A DNA stretch of 64,000 nt from Actinomycetota bacterium (GTDB lineage Bacteria > Actinomycetota > Thermoleophilia > Solirubrobacterales > Solirubrobacteraceae), in NCBI GenBank assembly GCA_018268595.1, contig JAFDWH010000019.1:124001-188000 (forward strand), given 5' to 3'. The position numbers and the translations under genes were made by a program. The notes below the pieces were generated by a model, which worked only from the letters and a program-made list of their open reading frames with translations, did no database searches and had not been told where the DNA came from. Shown one piece after another: positions 8,522 to 17,380 of the stretch; positions within the stretch are counted from its first letter, which is position 1, and every line of letters begins with the position of its first letter.

Positions 8522-9381
8522 AGCGCGCCGGGCGCTCCAGCATCGCGACGTGGCCCGTGTCGGGCCAGACCTCGACGCGGGCGTCGGGGATCAGCTCGCC
8601 GAAGCGCTGCGCGTCGCGCACGGGGATGACGCGGTCGTCCTCGCCCCACAGCACGTAGGTCGGGCACGCGATCCGGGGAAGGCGCTCGCTGATGCGGTGG
8701 GCGAGGATCGCCTCCATCGCCGGCACGAAGCCGGGCTTGCCCGAGCCGTCCATCAGCTCGTGCGCGAGCGGCACCGACAGCCGCTCCGGGTGTCGCACGA
8801 CGAACTGCAATGCGAGCCGTCGCAGGCCCGGGCGGCGCGCGAGCCACGCGTGGCGCGCCGCCGCGCGCGTCGCGACGGCGGCGACGACGCGGGCGCCCGT
8901 CATCACGCCGTCGCGGTGCAGGTACTCGGCCGTGATGCCGGCCGCGGAGACGAGCATCAGCCGCTCGACGCGTTGCGGCGAGACGATCGCCCAGCTCGGC
9001 TGCGACGTAGCCGCCCATCGAGTTGCCGACGACCGCCGCCGCGTCGATCGCGAGCGCGTCGCAGACGCCCTCGAGGAAGCGCGCGTAGGCCGGGATCGAG
9101 ATCTCCTCGCGCGGCATCGGGGAGGCGCCGAAGCCCGGCAGGTCGACTGCGATCACGCGGTGTGAGCGCGCGAAGTGCGGCATGTTCTCGAGCCAGTTCT
9201 GCCAGCGGCCCGACAGCCCGTGCACGAACAGCAGCGGCGGCCCGTCGCCGAGCTCGACGACGTTGGCGGGAACGCCGTCGACCGTCACCCAGCGCTGGTG
9301 CGACGGCCAGTCGACGTCCAGCCAGGCGGCTCGCTCCGTCGCGCCGTCGCCGTCGCGCAGGGGGGACGCGTCTTCTGGCAC
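8430..9381 (-). pseudogene. Alpha/beta hydrolase split by a single-base frameshift
   Basis: Two frames together encode one hydrolase of about 315 residues. The first (from a GTG near 9381) covers PPLLFVHGLSGRWQNW and the nucleophile elbow GNSMGG. The second (to 8430) continues with SPQRVERLMLVSAAG and carries the acid Asp in WGEDDRVIP and the His in DTGHVAMLERP. The switch falls at the CCC run 8990-8992; removing one C would join them. It is either a broken gene or a sequencing error; no slippery site is visible. The N-terminal start is uncertain. Substrate unknown. Confidence 0.75.
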
Positions 9382-9405
9382 GCCGCCGTCTACCCTGTGG
9401 CGCAG

Positions 9406-9975
9406 ATGCGCATCGCGATCGACATCGACTCGACATTGCACCACTACTGGGACCTGTTCGCGCTGCTTGCTCGGCGCCGTTTCGGGGTCGCGCTGGCGTA
9501 CGACGAGCAGGTCACGTGGGACATCGTGCAACTGCGCCGGGAACAGGTCGCCGCGCTCGTCGCCGAGAGCCACCGGCCCGAGCACGTGCTCGGCGCGGCC
9601 CCCTACGAGGGCGCGGTCGAGACGGTCGCCGGCTGGCACGCCGACGGTCACTTCATCCACGTCACGAGCCACCGCTCGACCGCCGCGCACGAGTCGACGG
9701 CCGCATGGCTGCAGCGGATCGGCCTGCCGTATGACGACCTCCACTGCTCGTGGGACAAGGTCACGCGCTGCAGCGAGCTCGACATCGACGTGCTGATCGA
9801 CGACAGCCCGCAGAACATCCTGCGCGCGCAGGAGGCCGGCATCGTCCCGGCGACGATCGCGCACCCGTGGAACCGCGAGCTGTGCCACGAGGAGGGCGTC
9901 ATCTGCGCGACCGACTGGCGCGACCTCGGCGACCAGCTCGCGCCGCTGCTCGCGGCTCGACTGCGCGCACGCTAA
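9406..9975 (+). CDS. HAD-superfamily 5'(3')-deoxyribonucleotidase-like phosphatase
   Basis: The 189-residue protein begins MRIAIDIDSTLHHYWDL, the HAD motif I with the nucleophile Asp and DxDST signature. It has HVTSHRS as motif II, a Lys in SWDKVTR as motif III and IDDSPQNIL as motif IV. This arrangement matches the NT5C-type 5' nucleotidase family, which dephosphorylates nucleoside monophosphates; the real substrate is not shown by sequence. A TACCCT box at 9391-9396 lies nine bases before the ATG. Confidence 0.8.
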   Translation: MRIAIDIDSTLHHYWDLFALLARRRFGVALAYDEQVTWDIVQLRREQVAALVAESHRPEHVLGAAPYEGAVETVAGWHADGHFIHVTSHRSTAAHESTAAWLQRIGLPYDDLHCSWDKVTRCSELDIDVLIDDSPQNILRAQEAGIVPATIAHPWNRELCHEEGVICATDWRDLGDQLAPLLAARLRAR

Positions 9976-10059
9976 CCCGCCCGTCCGCACGCGCTGCCAT
10001 TTCTCGTGCAGCGTTTCACTGAACGCCTGCACCCTGCGTAGAATCGCGCGGGAGGCGCG

Positions 10060-11100
10060 GTGCGCAGTCGTCGAGTCGTCATCGGGTTGGCAGTCGCGGC
10101 GATCGCGCTCGTCTTCGCCGCGGTCGGCGCGTGGGCGTACGACCACGGCAGACGCGACACGATCGCCAAGGGCGTTCGCATCGGCGGCGTCGACGTTGGC
10201 GGGATGAGCACCGCGCAGGCGCGCGCGACGCTGCGCAGCGAGCTGCTGTCCCGGCTGCGCCGGCCGGTCGTCGTTACCTACGACGGCAGACGCGTCGTGC
10301 TGTCGGCCCGGCGCGCCGGCGTCGCCGTGAACGTCGACGCGGCGCTCGACGCCGCACTTGCGCGCAGCCGCGACGGCTGGTTCGGCGCGCGCGTCGCGCG
10401 CGAGCTGAGCGGCGGGAGCGTGCGCGCCGACGTGCAACCGCGCGTCGTCTACTCGCGGCTGGCGGTCGCGCACTTCGTCGCGCAGGTCGGCGACGGCTTC
10501 GACCGCCCGGCGCGCGACGCCAGCATCGACTTCACGCCGACCAAGCTCGCGCCGGTCACGGGGCAGGACGGCGTGACCGTCGAGCGGCGTCCCCTGCGCC
10601 GCGCGATCGTGCACGCGCTCACGACGCCCGCCGCGCCGCACACCGTCGTCGTCCACGCCCGCACCGTGAAGCCGAAGGTCACGACCGCGCAGCTCGCCGC
10701 CAAGTACCCGACGGTGATCACCGTCGACCGCGCGAGCTTCCGGCTGCGCCTGTGGAAGGACCTGAAGCTCGTCAAGACGTACACGATCGCCGTCGGGCGG
10801 GCAGGGCTGGAGACACCGGCGGGCGTCTACACGATCAACGACAAGCAGGTGAACCCCTCGTGGCACGTGCCCAACAGCGCGTGGGCCGGGGACCTCGCCG
10901 GCAAGACGATCCCGCCCGGTCCGGACGACCCGATCAAGGCGCGCTGGATGGGGATCTACGCCGGCGCCGGCATCCACGGCACCGACGAGATCGACTCGCT
11001 CGGCAGCGCCGCGTCGCACGGCTGCATCCGCATGGCGATCCCCGACGTGATCGACCTCTACGACCGCGTGCCGCTCGGCACGACGGTCTACATCGCCTGA
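10060..11100 (+). CDS. L,D-transpeptidase (YkuD) with peptidoglycan-binding-like domain
   Basis: L,D-transpeptidases make 3-3 cross-links in peptidoglycan or attach proteins to it outside the membrane. The 346-residue protein has an N-terminal membrane anchor (about residues 6-26), a VanW/YoaR-type peptidoglycan-binding domain (from GVRIGGVDVGGMSTAQA to about 200) and a YkuD domain from TVITVDRASFRLRLW. The catalytic motif is GIHGTDE...SHGCIRM, with the nucleophilic Cys. GGAGG lies four bases before the GTG start and a TAGAAT box is at 10039-10044. The 3' end overlaps the convergent small gene by 13 bases. Confidence 0.9.
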   Translation: MRSRRVVIGLAVAAIALVFAAVGAWAYDHGRRDTIAKGVRIGGVDVGGMSTAQARATLRSELLSRLRRPVVVTYDGRRVVLSARRAGVAVNVDAALDAALARSRDGWFGARVARELSGGSVRADVQPRVVYSRLAVAHFVAQVGDGFDRPARDASIDFTPTKLAPVTGQDGVTVERRPLRRAIVHALTTPAAPHTVVVHARTVKPKVTTAQLAAKYPTVITVDRASFRLRLWKDLKLVKTYTIAVGRAGLETPAGVYTINDKQVNPSWHVPNSAWAGDLAGKTIPPGPDDPIKARWMGIYAGAGIHGTDEIDSLGSAASHGCIRMAIPDVIDLYDRVPLGTTVYIA

Positions 11101-11396
11101 CCGCCCGCCGGGCGCGCCAGGGGGCCGCGGCGCAGCTCGTCGAGCCCCACTTCCTCCCAGCCGCCTTGCAGCAAAGAGGCATGGTGGTCGCCGTGGCGAA
11201 TAGCGAGAGCGCCGATGAAGATTCCCCGCTCCCGCTTGCGCAGCACCGCGTACCACATGGTGGTCGCGTCGTCGCTGCCCTGGATCCGCAGCCATGGGCG
11301 CGCGGGCGGCCCGACGTCGGTCGACAGGCCCGCCTCGATCAACTGCCGGCGCGTGGCGACCTGACCCGTGTCGGTCTCGATGAAGAACACGGCCAT
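11088..11396 (-). CDS. Small protein of unknown function (102 aa)
   Basis: The 102-residue protein starts MAVFFIETDTGQVATRRQLIEAG and contains WLRIQGSDDATTMWYAVLRKRERG, which looks like a soluble alpha/beta protein. I do not recognise the family. The ATG at 11396 was chosen because it opens the hydrophobic first strand. It faces the transpeptidase gene end to end with a 13-base overlap, and its start region overlaps the likely start of the recombinase gene on the other strand. Confidence 0.6.
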   Translation of the reverse strand: MAVFFIETDTGQVATRRQLIEAGLSTDVGPPARPWLRIQGSDDATTMWYAVLRKRERGIFIGALAIRHGDHHASLLQGGWEEVGLDELRRGPLARPAGGQAM

Positions 11397-12318
11397 CGCG
11401 CCTGAGCCTAGCGGCGAGCGGCCGGCCGACGACGGCTGGCGCCACGCGCTCACGCTGCTCGAGCAGGACCTGCGACGGCGCGGCGCGGCCGAGAAGACGC
11501 GCCACGCCTACGCCGTCGACGCGCACCAGTTCGCGCACTGGGCGAACGCTCACCGACTGGTCCCGACGGGCGTCACCCCGCGGCTGCTGCGGCGCTACGC
11601 CGCCGGCCTGACGGAGGCGGGGCAGGCGCCGAGCACCGTCGCGCGCAAGCTCGCCTCGCTGCGGGCCCTCTTCCGCACGCTCGTCGAGCACGGGCTGCTG
11701 GAGCAGAACCCGGCCGACCTGCTGTCGGCGCCGCGCCGCGGAGAGCGGCTCCCGCGCGTGCTCAAGGCCGCCGAGGTGGCCGCGCTGCTCGACCGCATCC
11801 CCGCCGACACGGCGCTCGCGCTGCGCGACCGCGCGCTGTTCGAGCTGGCGTACGCGTCGGGCCTGCGCGCCGAGGAGCTGGTGAGCCTCGACCTCGACGC
11901 GATCGACTTCGACGGCGAGCGGGTGCGGATCGAGGGCAAGGGCGGCAAGACGCGCCTCGTGCCGACCGGCGAGCCCGCCCTGCGGGCGATCGACCGCTAC
12001 CTGAGGCGCGGCCGGCCGGCGCTGCTGACGGCCGACGCGACGCCCGCGCTGTTCGTCTCGAAGTCAGGCCGGCGCCTCTCGACGTCAGACATCCGACGCC
12101 GTCTGCGCGTGTGGGCGCGGCAGGCGGCGGGGGTCGCCGGAGCCTCTCCACACGCGCTGCGCCACTCGTTCGCGACGCATCTGCTCGACGGCGGCGCGGA
12201 CCTGCGCTCGATCCAGGAGCTGCTCGGACACGCCTCCATCTCTACGACCCAGGTCTACACTCGGGTAGAGTCCGCGCGGTTGAGATCTGCGTATGCACGG
12301 AGTCATCCGCGGGCCTAG
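11380..12318 (+). CDS. Tyrosine recombinase of the XerC/XerD family
   Basis: The 312-residue protein has the SAM-like N-terminal core-binding domain (ALTLLEQDLRRRGAAEKTRHAY) and the catalytic domain with Arg in YASGLRAEELVSL, Lys in GKGGKTRLVP, HALRHSFATHLL and the Tyr in STTQVYTRVE. Xer proteins resolve chromosome dimers at dif; the gene sits next to a sigma factor in many actinobacteria. ATG 11380 is used because no later usual start exists; GTG 11368 is possible. The 3' end overlaps the sigma gene by 26 bases. XerC versus XerD cannot be settled here. Confidence 0.9.
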   Translation: MKNTAIAPEPSGERPADDGWRHALTLLEQDLRRRGAAEKTRHAYAVDAHQFAHWANAHRLVPTGVTPRLLRRYAAGLTEAGQAPSTVARKLASLRALFRTLVEHGLLEQNPADLLSAPRRGERLPRVLKAAEVAALLDRIPADTALALRDRALFELAYASGLRAEELVSLDLDAIDFDGERVRIEGKGGKTRLVPTGEPALRAIDRYLRRGRPALLTADATPALFVSKSGRRLSTSDIRRRLRVWARQAAGVAGASPHALRHSFATHLLDGGADLRSIQELLGHASISTTQVYTRVESARLRSAYARSHPRA

Positions 12319-13123
12319 GCGGCGGGAGGCTGCGCTGGAAACGAACGTCAAAGCGATCGAGCTCAAGGACCTCTGGCGCCGCTACAAGGCGAGCGGCGAC
12401 GGACGTGCCCGTGAGCGGCTGGTCGTCGCCTATTCCCCCCTGGTGAAGTACGTCGCGGGCCGCATGGCCTCGGGTCTCCCTGCGCACGTCGAGGAAGCGG
12501 ACCTGATCTCGTACGGCCTGATCGGGCTGATCTCGGCGATCGAGCGCTTCGACCTCGGCCGCGAGATCAAGTTCGAGACGTACGCGATCCCGCGCATCCG
12601 CGGCGCGATCATCGACGAGCTGCGCTCGCTCGACTGGGTCCCGCGCAGCGTGCGCGCGCGTGCACGCGAGATCGAGCGCGCCAACGCGAAGCTCGAACAC
12701 AAGCTGCAGCGCGCGCCGACCGACGAGGAGATGGCGAACGAGCTCGACATGTCGATGGACGAGTTCCAGGACGCGCTCGTGCAGATCTCCAACTCGACGA
12801 TCGCCGCGCTCGACGAGCTGTGGACCGTCTCGGACTCGTCCGGCGACCAGATCTCGCTGCTCGACACGCTGCACGACCCGGACGCGCCGGACCCCGAGAA
12901 GATCGTCGACGCGAGCGAGCTGAAGGACCGCGTCGCCGACGCGATCGCGCGCCTGCCCGAACGCGAAAAGCTCGTGATCGCGCTCTACTACTACGAGAAC
13001 CTGACGTTGCGCGAGATCGGCGAAGTGCTCGGCGTGACCGAGTCGCGCATCTCGCAGCTGCACACCAAGGCCGTCCTGCGGTTGCGCTCGCGCCTGACCG
13101 AGAACGGCGAAGCGGACCTCTAG
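12293..13123 (+). CDS. whiG: FliA/WhiG-family RNA polymerase sigma factor
   Basis: The 276-residue protein is a group-3 sigma factor. Region 2 is seen in YSPLVKYVAGRMASGLP, GLIGLISAIERFD and IKFETYAIPRIRGAIIDELRSLDWVPRSVR. Region 3 follows, and region 4 is LPEREKLVIALYYYENLTLREIGEVLGVTESRISQLHTKAV. The match is close to Streptomyces WhiG, which controls sporulation, and to FliA, which controls motility; which one applies here is unknown. ATG 12293 lies inside the end of the recombinase gene, so the two are probably co-transcribed. Confidence 0.92.
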   Translation: MHGVIRGPRRREAALETNVKAIELKDLWRRYKASGDGRARERLVVAYSPLVKYVAGRMASGLPAHVEEADLISYGLIGLISAIERFDLGREIKFETYAIPRIRGAIIDELRSLDWVPRSVRARAREIERANAKLEHKLQRAPTDEEMANELDMSMDEFQDALVQISNSTIAALDELWTVSDSSGDQISLLDTLHDPDAPDPEKIVDASELKDRVADAIARLPEREKLVIALYYYENLTLREIGEVLGVTESRISQLHTKAVLRLRSRLTENGEADL

Positions 13124-13192
13124 CGACATTCGGTAGCCGCGGCCGCCCGGCCGGGGTATGGTCGGATCTCCAGCTCACGAGAGGAGACCGGC

Positions 13193-15262
13193 ATGCACAC
13201 GTCCGCCGACCGGATTCGCAACGTCGCCCTCGTCGGACACCGCGGCAGCGGCAAGACCTCGCTGCACGAGGCGCTGCTGTACACGGCCGGTGCGGTCAGC
13301 CGCCTCGGGCGCGTGACGGAGGGCACGACGGTCTCCGACGCGGACGCGGACGAGAAGGCGCGCCAGATGTCGATCTCGGCGGCGCTGACGTCGTTCGAGT
13401 GGCAGGAGCGCAAGGTCAACCTGCTCGACACGCCGGGCGAGCCGAGCTTCGTCGCCGACGCGCTCGGCGCGCTGCGCGTGTGCGAGTCGGCGATCTTCGT
13501 CGTAAACGCGGTGATGGGCGTCGAGGTCTCGACGACCCGCCTGTGGCAGCGCGCGGCCGAGCTGGACCTCGCGCGGCTGCTGTTCGTGAACATGCTCGAC
13601 CGCGAGCGGGCCGACTTCTTCCGCACGCTCGACGGCCTGAAGGCGGCCTTCGGGCCGCACGTCGTCGCGACCGAGATCCCGATCGGCTCCGAGCACGAGG
13701 TCTCCGGCGTGATCGACCTCGTCGACATGAAGGCCTACGCCTACGACGGCGACGGGCGCGACAACTGCCGCGAGATCCCGATCCCGGAGGAGCTGGAGGC
13801 GCAGGCGCAGGAGCACCGCGAGAAGCTGATGGACGAGGTCGCGGAGAACTCCGACGCGCTGATGGAGCGCTACCTCGAGGGCGAGGAGATCTCGCACGAC
13901 GAGATCGTCGGCGCGCTCAAGGAGGGCACCAACCACGGCGCGCTGTTCCCCGTCACGTGCGGCGTCGCGACCCGCAACCTCGCGACGAATCGGCTGCTCG
14001 ACGCGATCGTCGAGGACCTCCCGTCGCCGGTCAAGCACGGCGGGCTGGAGGTCGCCGGCATGACGCTGGAGCCGACCGAGGAGGCCGACCTCTACGCCTA
14101 CGTCTTCAAGACGCGCGCCGACCCGTTCGCTGGGCGCATCAACCTCTTCCGCGTCTACCAGGGCATGATGCGGCACGACAGCCACGTGCTGAACACGCGC
14201 GCCCACGCGAAGGAGCGGATCGGCCAGCTGCTCGCGTTCAACGGCAGGGACACGCAGCACGTCGACGAGTTCGGCCCCGGCGACATCGGTGCGGTCGCGA
14301 AGCTGAAGGAGACGCGCGCGGGCGACTGGCTCGCGGCGCGCGACGAGCCGATCGAGATGCCGGCGGTCGCGCTGCCGGCGCCGGTGATGGCGTTCGCGAT
14401 CGAGCCGAAGACGAAGGGCGACGAGGACAAGGTCTTCACCGCCCTGCGGCGCCTGCAGGAGGAGGACCCGACGATCGACCTGCACCGCGACGACCAGACG
14501 GGCGAGCAGATCGTCGCCGGCCTCTCGCAGATCCACGTGGAAGTCGTGATAGCGCGGCTGCGCGAGCGCTTCGGGGCCGAGGTCGAGCTGCATCCGCCGC
14601 GGGTGCCGTACCTGGAGACGATCCGCGCGAGCGCGAGAGCGCACGGCCGGCACAAGAAGCAGAGCGGCGGCCGCGGGCAGTTCGGCGACTGCCACATCGA
14701 GATCGAGCCGCTCGCGTCCGGCGAGGGCTTCGAGTTCGTCGACGCGATCAAGGGCGGCGTGATCCCCGGCGGCTTCATCCCGGCGGTCGAGAGAGGCGTG
14801 CGCGAGGCGATGCAGCGCGGGGCGGTCGCCGGGTACCCGGTCAAGGACGTGCGCGTGCGGCTCTACGACGGCTCCTACCACTCGGTCGACTCGTCCGAGA
14901 TGGCGTTCAAGACGGCGGGGGCGCTCGCGATGCGCCAGGCGCTGGAGGCGGCGAGCCCGGTGCTGCTCGAGCCGATCATGCAGGTCACGGTCTCGGTGCC
15001 GGACGACGCCGTCGGCGACGTGATCGGCGACCTCAACAGCCGCCGCGGGCGGCCACTGGGGATGGAACCGGCCGGCGGCATGACCGAGGTGCGCGCCGAG
15101 GTGCCGATGGCGGAGCTGCTCAGCTACGCCCCGGACCTGCGCGCGATCACCGGCGGACAGGGCGAATTCACGATGGAGCTGGCGCGCTACGAGGAGGTCC
15201 CGGGCCACCTCGTCGAGAAGGTCGTGGCGCAGACGAAGGCGTCCGCGGAGGCGGCCGCCTGA
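13193..15262 (+). CDS. Elongation factor G-like GTPase (EF-G family 2)
   Basis: The 689-residue protein has the EF-G domain plan: G domain, domain II, and domains III-V ending in an EFG_C fold (MEPAGGMTEVRAEVPMAELL). G1 is GHRGSGKTS and G4 is NMLDRE instead of NKMD. G3 reads DTPGEPSF, where canonical EF-G has DTPGHVDF, so the catalytic His is Glu83. Such FusA2-type paralogs are common in actinobacteria and of uncertain function; this is unlikely to be the main translocase. A strong GAGAGGAG ribosome binding site precedes the ATG. Confidence 0.88.
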   Translation: MHTSADRIRNVALVGHRGSGKTSLHEALLYTAGAVSRLGRVTEGTTVSDADADEKARQMSISAALTSFEWQERKVNLLDTPGEPSFVADALGALRVCESAIFVVNAVMGVEVSTTRLWQRAAELDLARLLFVNMLDRERADFFRTLDGLKAAFGPHVVATEIPIGSEHEVSGVIDLVDMKAYAYDGDGRDNCREIPIPEELEAQAQEHREKLMDEVAENSDALMERYLEGEEISHDEIVGALKEGTNHGALFPVTCGVATRNLATNRLLDAIVEDLPSPVKHGGLEVAGMTLEPTEEADLYAYVFKTRADPFAGRINLFRVYQGMMRHDSHVLNTRAHAKERIGQLLAFNGRDTQHVDEFGPGDIGAVAKLKETRAGDWLAARDEPIEMPAVALPAPVMAFAIEPKTKGDEDKVFTALRRLQEEDPTIDLHRDDQTGEQIVAGLSQIHVEVVIARLRERFGAEVELHPPRVPYLETIRASARAHGRHKKQSGGRGQFGDCHIEIEPLASGEGFEFVDAIKGGVIPGGFIPAVERGVREAMQRGAVAGYPVKDVRVRLYDGSYHSVDSSEMAFKTAGALAMRQALEAASPVLLEPIMQVTVSVPDDAVGDVIGDLNSRRGRPLGMEPAGGMTEVRAEVPMAELLSYAPDLRAITGGQGEFTMELARYEEVPGHLVEKVVAQTKASAEAAA

Positions 15263-15338
15263 GCCGGGTCCGGGCGCGCACGAGCGCCGTTGCGCCAGCG
15301 GCCGGCGCCGCAGGGCCGCTGCTAGGCTCGTCGGCCGC

Positions 15339-16046
15339 ATGACGACGAAGGACATCCGCACCGCCCACGTGCAGGTCACGTGCGACGTCTGCGGCCGCAC
15401 GCTGCTGCGCGGCGAGCACGCCGAGACCTACCTCGCCGGAGGCAGCCGCCGCCAGGTGTGCGAGCTGTGCACGGCGCGTGCGGTGCACGAAGGCTGGGTG
15501 CGCGAGGGCGCCGCGCTCGAACGGGGGACGCGCAGCCTCGGCGGGGAGCGGCGGCGCTCGCTGCTCGAGCGACTGCGGCGCGGCGGCGGGTCGCGGCACC
15601 GCGGCACGGAGTCCGCGCCGGCCGCCGGCCCCGCGACGAACGGCGCCGGCGCCGGCGGCCACCACCCGACCGGCGCGCACGACGCGCTCCCGCTGGCGGA
15701 TGCCGCGCCGCGCCAGGTCCACGCCGTCCCCACGAGCGTCGAGCAGCGCACGCTCAGCGCGATCGAGCGCTTCAACCGCAGCGAGCATCCGCGCACCGTC
15801 GCGGGCGTCGCACGGTCGCTCGGGGCGCCGGTCGTCGTCGTGCGGCCGAGCGAGGAGCAGGGCGCGCTGATGACGGTCGTCGCCTCGTGGGAGCTGTGCT
15901 GGTACCGCTACGAGGTCGACCTGTCCGACGCCGGCGCGGCGGTGCGGCTCGTCGCGCAGGGCTACGAGCTGAGCGAGATCCCCGTCGAGGATCGCGTCGA
16001 GGCCAACGCCGCGGCCGACGAGTACGGAACGCTCGCGCCGGCCTGA
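15339..16046 (+). CDS. Zinc-ribbon-like protein of unknown function
   Basis: A 235-residue protein with CDVCGRTLLRGEHAETYL and CELCTA near the N-terminus, giving two CxxC pairs that probably bind zinc. A proline- and glycine-rich linker follows and then a C-terminal domain of about 110 residues containing RTLSAIERFNRSEHPRTVAGVARSLG and WELCWYRYEVDL. I do not recognise the full family. A TAGGCT box at 15323-15328 lies ten bases before the ATG. Confidence 0.7.
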   Translation: MTTKDIRTAHVQVTCDVCGRTLLRGEHAETYLAGGSRRQVCELCTARAVHEGWVREGAALERGTRSLGGERRRSLLERLRRGGGSRHRGTESAPAAGPATNGAGAGGHHPTGAHDALPLADAAPRQVHAVPTSVEQRTLSAIERFNRSEHPRTVAGVARSLGAPVVVVRPSEEQGALMTVVASWELCWYRYEVDLSDAGAAVRLVAQGYELSEIPVEDRVEANAAADEYGTLAPA

Positions 16047-16079
16047 TCGCTAGCATGGCCGGCCGATGAGGGCTGGGCG

Positions 16080-16283
16080 TTGATCTACTGCGTGGTGCCT
16101 GCTGCGCTGGCGGACGAGCTGTACGACAAGCTCGTCGCCTACTACGCCGACGACTCCAACGTGACCGTCATCGTCGACCGCCGCAAGGGCGAGCGACGGG
16201 CGCGCGGCGACGTCGGCGGCGGCGGCCAGCGCCAGCTGCGCGACCGGCGACAGCGCCCGCTCGCAGACCGCGCCGTTCGATGA
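16080..16283 (+). CDS. Small protein with DRRKGERR motif (67 aa)
   Basis: The 67-residue frame begins at a TTG and starts MIYCVVPAALADELYDKL, followed by VTVIVDRRKGERRARG and a basic, low-complexity tail. IVDRR-x-GERR sequences are frequent in small bacterial proteins of unknown function. A GAGGG element precedes the TTG. The stop overlaps the ATG of the RNase HI gene by four bases, which favours a real, coupled gene. Confidence 0.55.
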   Translation: MIYCVVPAALADELYDKLVAYYADDSNVTVIVDRRKGERRARGDVGGGGQRQLRDRRQRPLADRAVR

Positions 16284-16681
16284 AGGTCGTCGTCCACGTG
16301 GACGGCGGGGCGCGGGGGAACCCGGGGCCCGCCGCGATCGGCGTCGTCGTCTCCGACGTCGCGGGCGGCGTGCTGGAGCAGCTCGGCGAGCCGATCGGCG
16401 AGACGACCAACAACGTCGCCGAGTACCGCGCGCTGCTGCGGGGGCTCGAGCGGGCGCGCGCGCTCGGCGCCGACGAGGTCGAGGTCGTGGGCGACTCCGA
16501 GCTCGTCGCCAAGCAGGTCAACGGGCAGTACAAGGTCAAGCACGCGGGCCTCAGACCGCTGCACGCGGCGGCGCTGCAGGCGCTCGCCGGCTTCGAGCGC
16601 TGGCGTGTGCGGACGGTCCCGCGCGCGCAGAACGCGGCCGCCGACGCGCTCGTCAACGCCGCGCTCGACGCGGCCGCCTGA
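16280..16681 (+). CDS. Short ribonuclease HI-family protein
   Basis: The 133-residue protein is a compact RNase H fold, cutting RNA strands in RNA-DNA hybrids. The catalytic Asp is in VDGGARGNPGPA, Glu in NNVAEYRALL, the next Asp in VVGDSELVAKQ and the last in NAAADALVN. It lacks the basic-loop insertion of E. coli RNase HI, as in the actinobacterial short type. It is separate from rnhB at 2796. Its ATG overlaps the upstream small ORF. Confidence 0.88.
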   Translation: MKVVVHVDGGARGNPGPAAIGVVVSDVAGGVLEQLGEPIGETTNNVAEYRALLRGLERARALGADEVEVVGDSELVAKQVNGQYKVKHAGLRPLHAAALQALAGFERWRVRTVPRAQNAAADALVNAALDAAA

Positions 16682-16813
16682 GCGACGGGCCGGCGGCGCG
16701 CGCCCGCGCCCGGTTCGCGCGATGACGCGCGTCCGCCACGCTCCGCCGCCGCTGGTTGGGCCTGCCCTGCTGCGGGGATACCCCGTGGTGCGCTCGAAGA
16801 AAGGGGTGGCCCG

Positions 16814-17380
16814 ATGGCAGAGCAGCGCACGGTGGCGCAGGCAAGCCACCAGACGATTCGTCTCAGCAAAGGCAAGCATGCCTCGCCCAGCGAGGGAGCC
16901 TGCGTCATGGAGCTCGCCTCGATGCTCGCGGGGGAGCCGTTCACCGACCGTCCGGCGACGGTCTGCCCGGTGATCGCCGGCTTCATGCGCGCGTACAACG
17001 ACCGCGTCGACGACGACCGGCGCCAGGACCTGTACCGCTACGCGGCCGAGGTCGTCGGCACCCGCACCACGCCCGAGGTCGAGCACGCGCGCGAGCGCCG
17101 CTGCCTGGAGTGGGCGGACGGGATGCGCCGCCAACGTCCCCGCCCGCTGCGCTGGATGGCGCGTGGGGGACCGGGCTCCGTCGACCGCCGCCTCGGGCTC
17201 GACGCCGCCGGCACGTACGCGGCCCGCTCGATCCGCCGACACGGCGACCGCACGCACGCGGCCGCGCTCGCGCTCGTCGACGAGCTGATCGCGATGGGGC
17301 GCAACTCCTACGATCCGGCAACGACCGCCGCGACGACGTCCGCGCCCAGCGCGGACACGCCCCAGCTCGCTACGCGATAG
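16814..17380 (+). CDS. Actinobacterial protein of unknown function
   Basis: The 188-residue protein starts MAEQRTVAQASHQTIRLSKG and carries SEGACVMELASMLAGE and RPATVCPVIAGFMRAYND, which I have seen in other actinobacterial proteins without an assigned role. There is no signal peptide or membrane helix. AAAGGGG upstream is a good ribosome binding site. A GGGG-ATA-CCCC stem lies in the 130-base gap before it. The 3' end overlaps the convergent CRP-like gene by 11 bases. Confidence 0.75.
   Translation: MAEQRTVAQASHQTIRLSKGKHASPSEGACVMELASMLAGEPFTDRPATVCPVIAGFMRAYNDRVDDDRRQDLYRYAAEVVGTRTTPEVEHARERRCLEWADGMRRQRPRPLRWMARGGPGSVDRRLGLDAAGTYAARSIRRHGDRTHAAALALVDELIAMGRNSYDPATTAATTSAPSADTPQLATR

Noticed and set aside
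8425-11691. Minus-strand frame of over 1,000 codons
   Set aside because: Only a piece of it (the N-terminal half of the split hydrolase) is real; the rest is antisense to the nucleotidase and transpeptidase genes.
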